From contig JBDRGD010000085.1 of NCBI GenBank assembly GCA_043818095.1, positions 1 to 12,731 on the forward strand: a DNA stretch of 12,731 bases, given 5' to 3'. A program made the position numbers and the translations under genes. Origin of the DNA: JBDRGD01 sp043818095 (GTDB lineage Bacteria > Chloroflexota > Dehalococcoidia > Dehalococcoidales > RBG-16-60-22). The notes beneath the pieces are model-generated. The model did not search any database. It saw only the letters and a program-made list of their open reading frames with translations, and was not told where the DNA came from. Shown one piece after another: positions 11,590 to 12,731 of the stretch (its first letter is position 1; each line of letters starts with the position of its first letter).

Positions 11590-12731
11590 ATGGTCTCTCA
11601 GGCTTTCTACCGGAAGTGGCGCCCGCAGACGCTGGGCCAGGTGGTGGGACAGGAGCAGGTCACCCGCACCCTGCTGAACGCCCTGAAGGGTGGGCGTGTC
11701 GCCCACGCCTATCTCTTCTGTGGCCCCCGCGGCACCGGCAAGACCAGCACGGGGCGTATCCTGGCAAAAGCGGTCAACTGCTTTACCACTTCCGGGAAGG
11801 ATGAGCCCTGCAATACCTGCGAGATGTGCCGGGCGATTACCGAGGGCAGGTCCATGGACGTCATCGAGATAGATGCCGCCAGTAACCGCGGCATCGACGA
11901 GATACGGGGCCTGCGGGAAAAGGTGAACTACGCCCCGGGGCAGGCGCGCTACAAGGTCTACATCATCGATGAAGTCCACATGCTCACCAAGGAAGCCGCC
12001 AACGCCCTCCTGAAGACCCTGGAAGAACCACCCCCCCACGCCATCTTCGTGCTGGCGACCACGGAATCGCACAAGGTCCTGCCCACGATAATGTCACGCT
12101 GCCAGCACTTTGATTTCCGCCGGCTTTCCCAGGCGGACATTTCCACGAAACTCGCCACGGTCTGCGAGGAGGAAAAAATCCGGATTGAGCCGGAAGCGCT
12201 AAACCTCATCGCCAAAGCCGCCACCGGCAGCCTCCGCGATGCCGAGAACCTCCTCCAGCAGTTGACCACCTACTACGGCACCGATATTTCCCTGCCCCAG
12301 GTGCAGACCGTGCTGGGCATCACCGGGGACGCCCGTACCCGCGAACTGGTGCGTCAGATTATCGATAACGATATTACCGCCGGTATCAGCACCATCAACC
12401 ATGTCAATAGTGACGGGCTTGACCTCCGCCAGTTTACCCGGGAGCTGATGGACTACCTGCGGCAGCTGCTGCTGGTCAAGACCGGCTCCGGGGAGATGCT
12501 GGACCTCGCCGCGGAGGACAAAGAGGAACTGGAGAGGCTGGCGGCGAAAGCCTCCCTCCCCCAGGTGCTGAAGGCCATCAAGCTCTTCAGCCAGGTTGAC
12601 ATCAGCCTGGACAATTATTCCACCCTGCCCCTGGAGCTCGCCCTGGTGGACTGTGCCCTGCCCGCCACCGCGGAGAAACGGGAAGCCACCCCAGCACCAG
12701 AACCTGCACCGAGACCGGCCTCTTCCCCACC
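11590..12731 (+). CDS. dnaX: DNA polymerase III subunit gamma/tau, N-terminal part (3' truncated by window edge)
   Basis: DnaX is the ATPase of the clamp loader, which places the sliding clamp on DNA and links polymerase cores. The 380 codons in view start with FYRKWRPQTLGQVVGQ and show Walker A GPRGTGKTS (residues about 45-53), a four-cysteine zinc module (Cys64, then CNTCEMC), Walker B IIDEVHML, the sensor region FVLATTESHKVLPTIMSRCQ with its conserved Arg, and GSLRDAENLL as sensor 2. Domain III (helical collar) follows, and a Pro/Ala-rich linker begins near residue 365, where the tau-specific part would start. The ATG at 11590 matches the usual family N-terminus. The frame is open to the window edge. 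Whether a shorter gamma form is made by frameshifting cannot be judged, as that part is not in the window. Confidence 0.97.
   Translation, partial: MVSQAFYRKWRPQTLGQVVGQEQVTRTLLNALKGGRVAHAYLFCGPRGTGKTSTGRILAKAVNCFTTSGKDEPCNTCEMCRAITEGRSMDVIEIDAASNRGIDEIRGLREKVNYAPGQARYKVYIIDEVHMLTKEAANALLKTLEEPPPHAIFVLATTESHKVLPTIMSRCQHFDFRRLSQADISTKLATVCEEEKIRIEPEALNLIAKAATGSLRDAENLLQQLTTYYGTDISLPQVQTVLGITGDARTRELVRQIIDNDITAGISTINHVNSDGLDLRQFTRELMDYLRQLLLVKTGSGEMLDLAAEDKEELERLAAKASLPQVLKAIKLFSQVDISLDNYSTLPLELALVDCALPATAEKREATPAPEPAPRPASSP

Overview
The window looks like chromosomal DNA from a GC-rich anaerobic bacterium. A member of the Chloroflexota (Dehalococcoidia or a relative) is the best guess. The reasons are an HgdB-like iron-sulphur dehydratase subunit beside gluconeogenic/glycolytic genes, several promoters very close to their start codons, and paired tubulin-superfamily genes. 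This placement is an inference from gene content, not a computed phylogeny. I see no tRNA, rRNA, CRISPR array, transposase or phage gene.

Region 1 (1-5940, all + strand) is a compact housekeeping run: the 3' end of ligA, pth, a TIGR00725/LOG-like Rossmann protein, eno, a metallo-beta-lactamase-fold hydrolase, an HgdB-like 2-hydroxyacyl-CoA dehydratase subunit, and gap. Gaps range from 0 to 44 bases. A good extended -10 promoter before the TIGR00725 gene suggests a new transcript starts there.

Region 2 (about 5941-11441) is the unusual part. Two paralogous tubulin-superfamily GTPases (391 aa each, alignable without gaps, nearest in motifs to FtsZ/CetZ) flank two minus-strand genes for long alpha-helical coiled-coil proteins. 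The smaller coiled-coil protein (173 aa) contains ten consecutive, gap-free 11-residue repeats. The larger (693 aa from the preferred GTG start) contains fifteen consecutive, gap-free 25-residue repeats (75 bp each, best read as 11+7+7), followed by 25-mers interspersed with 11-residue units. Both tubulin-like proteins end in the same residues (KDIPSLL) after a divergent linker, and their promoters share sequence. The large coiled-coil gene and the second tubulin gene are divergent, with a 20-bp dyad between them. I infer a filament-forming GTPase plus coiled-coil partner system. It is the best candidate here for an undescribed cytoskeletal module.

Region 3 (11442-12731) holds a long imperfect inverted repeat, a promoter and the 5' part of dnaX (DNA polymerase III tau/gamma), which runs off the right edge.
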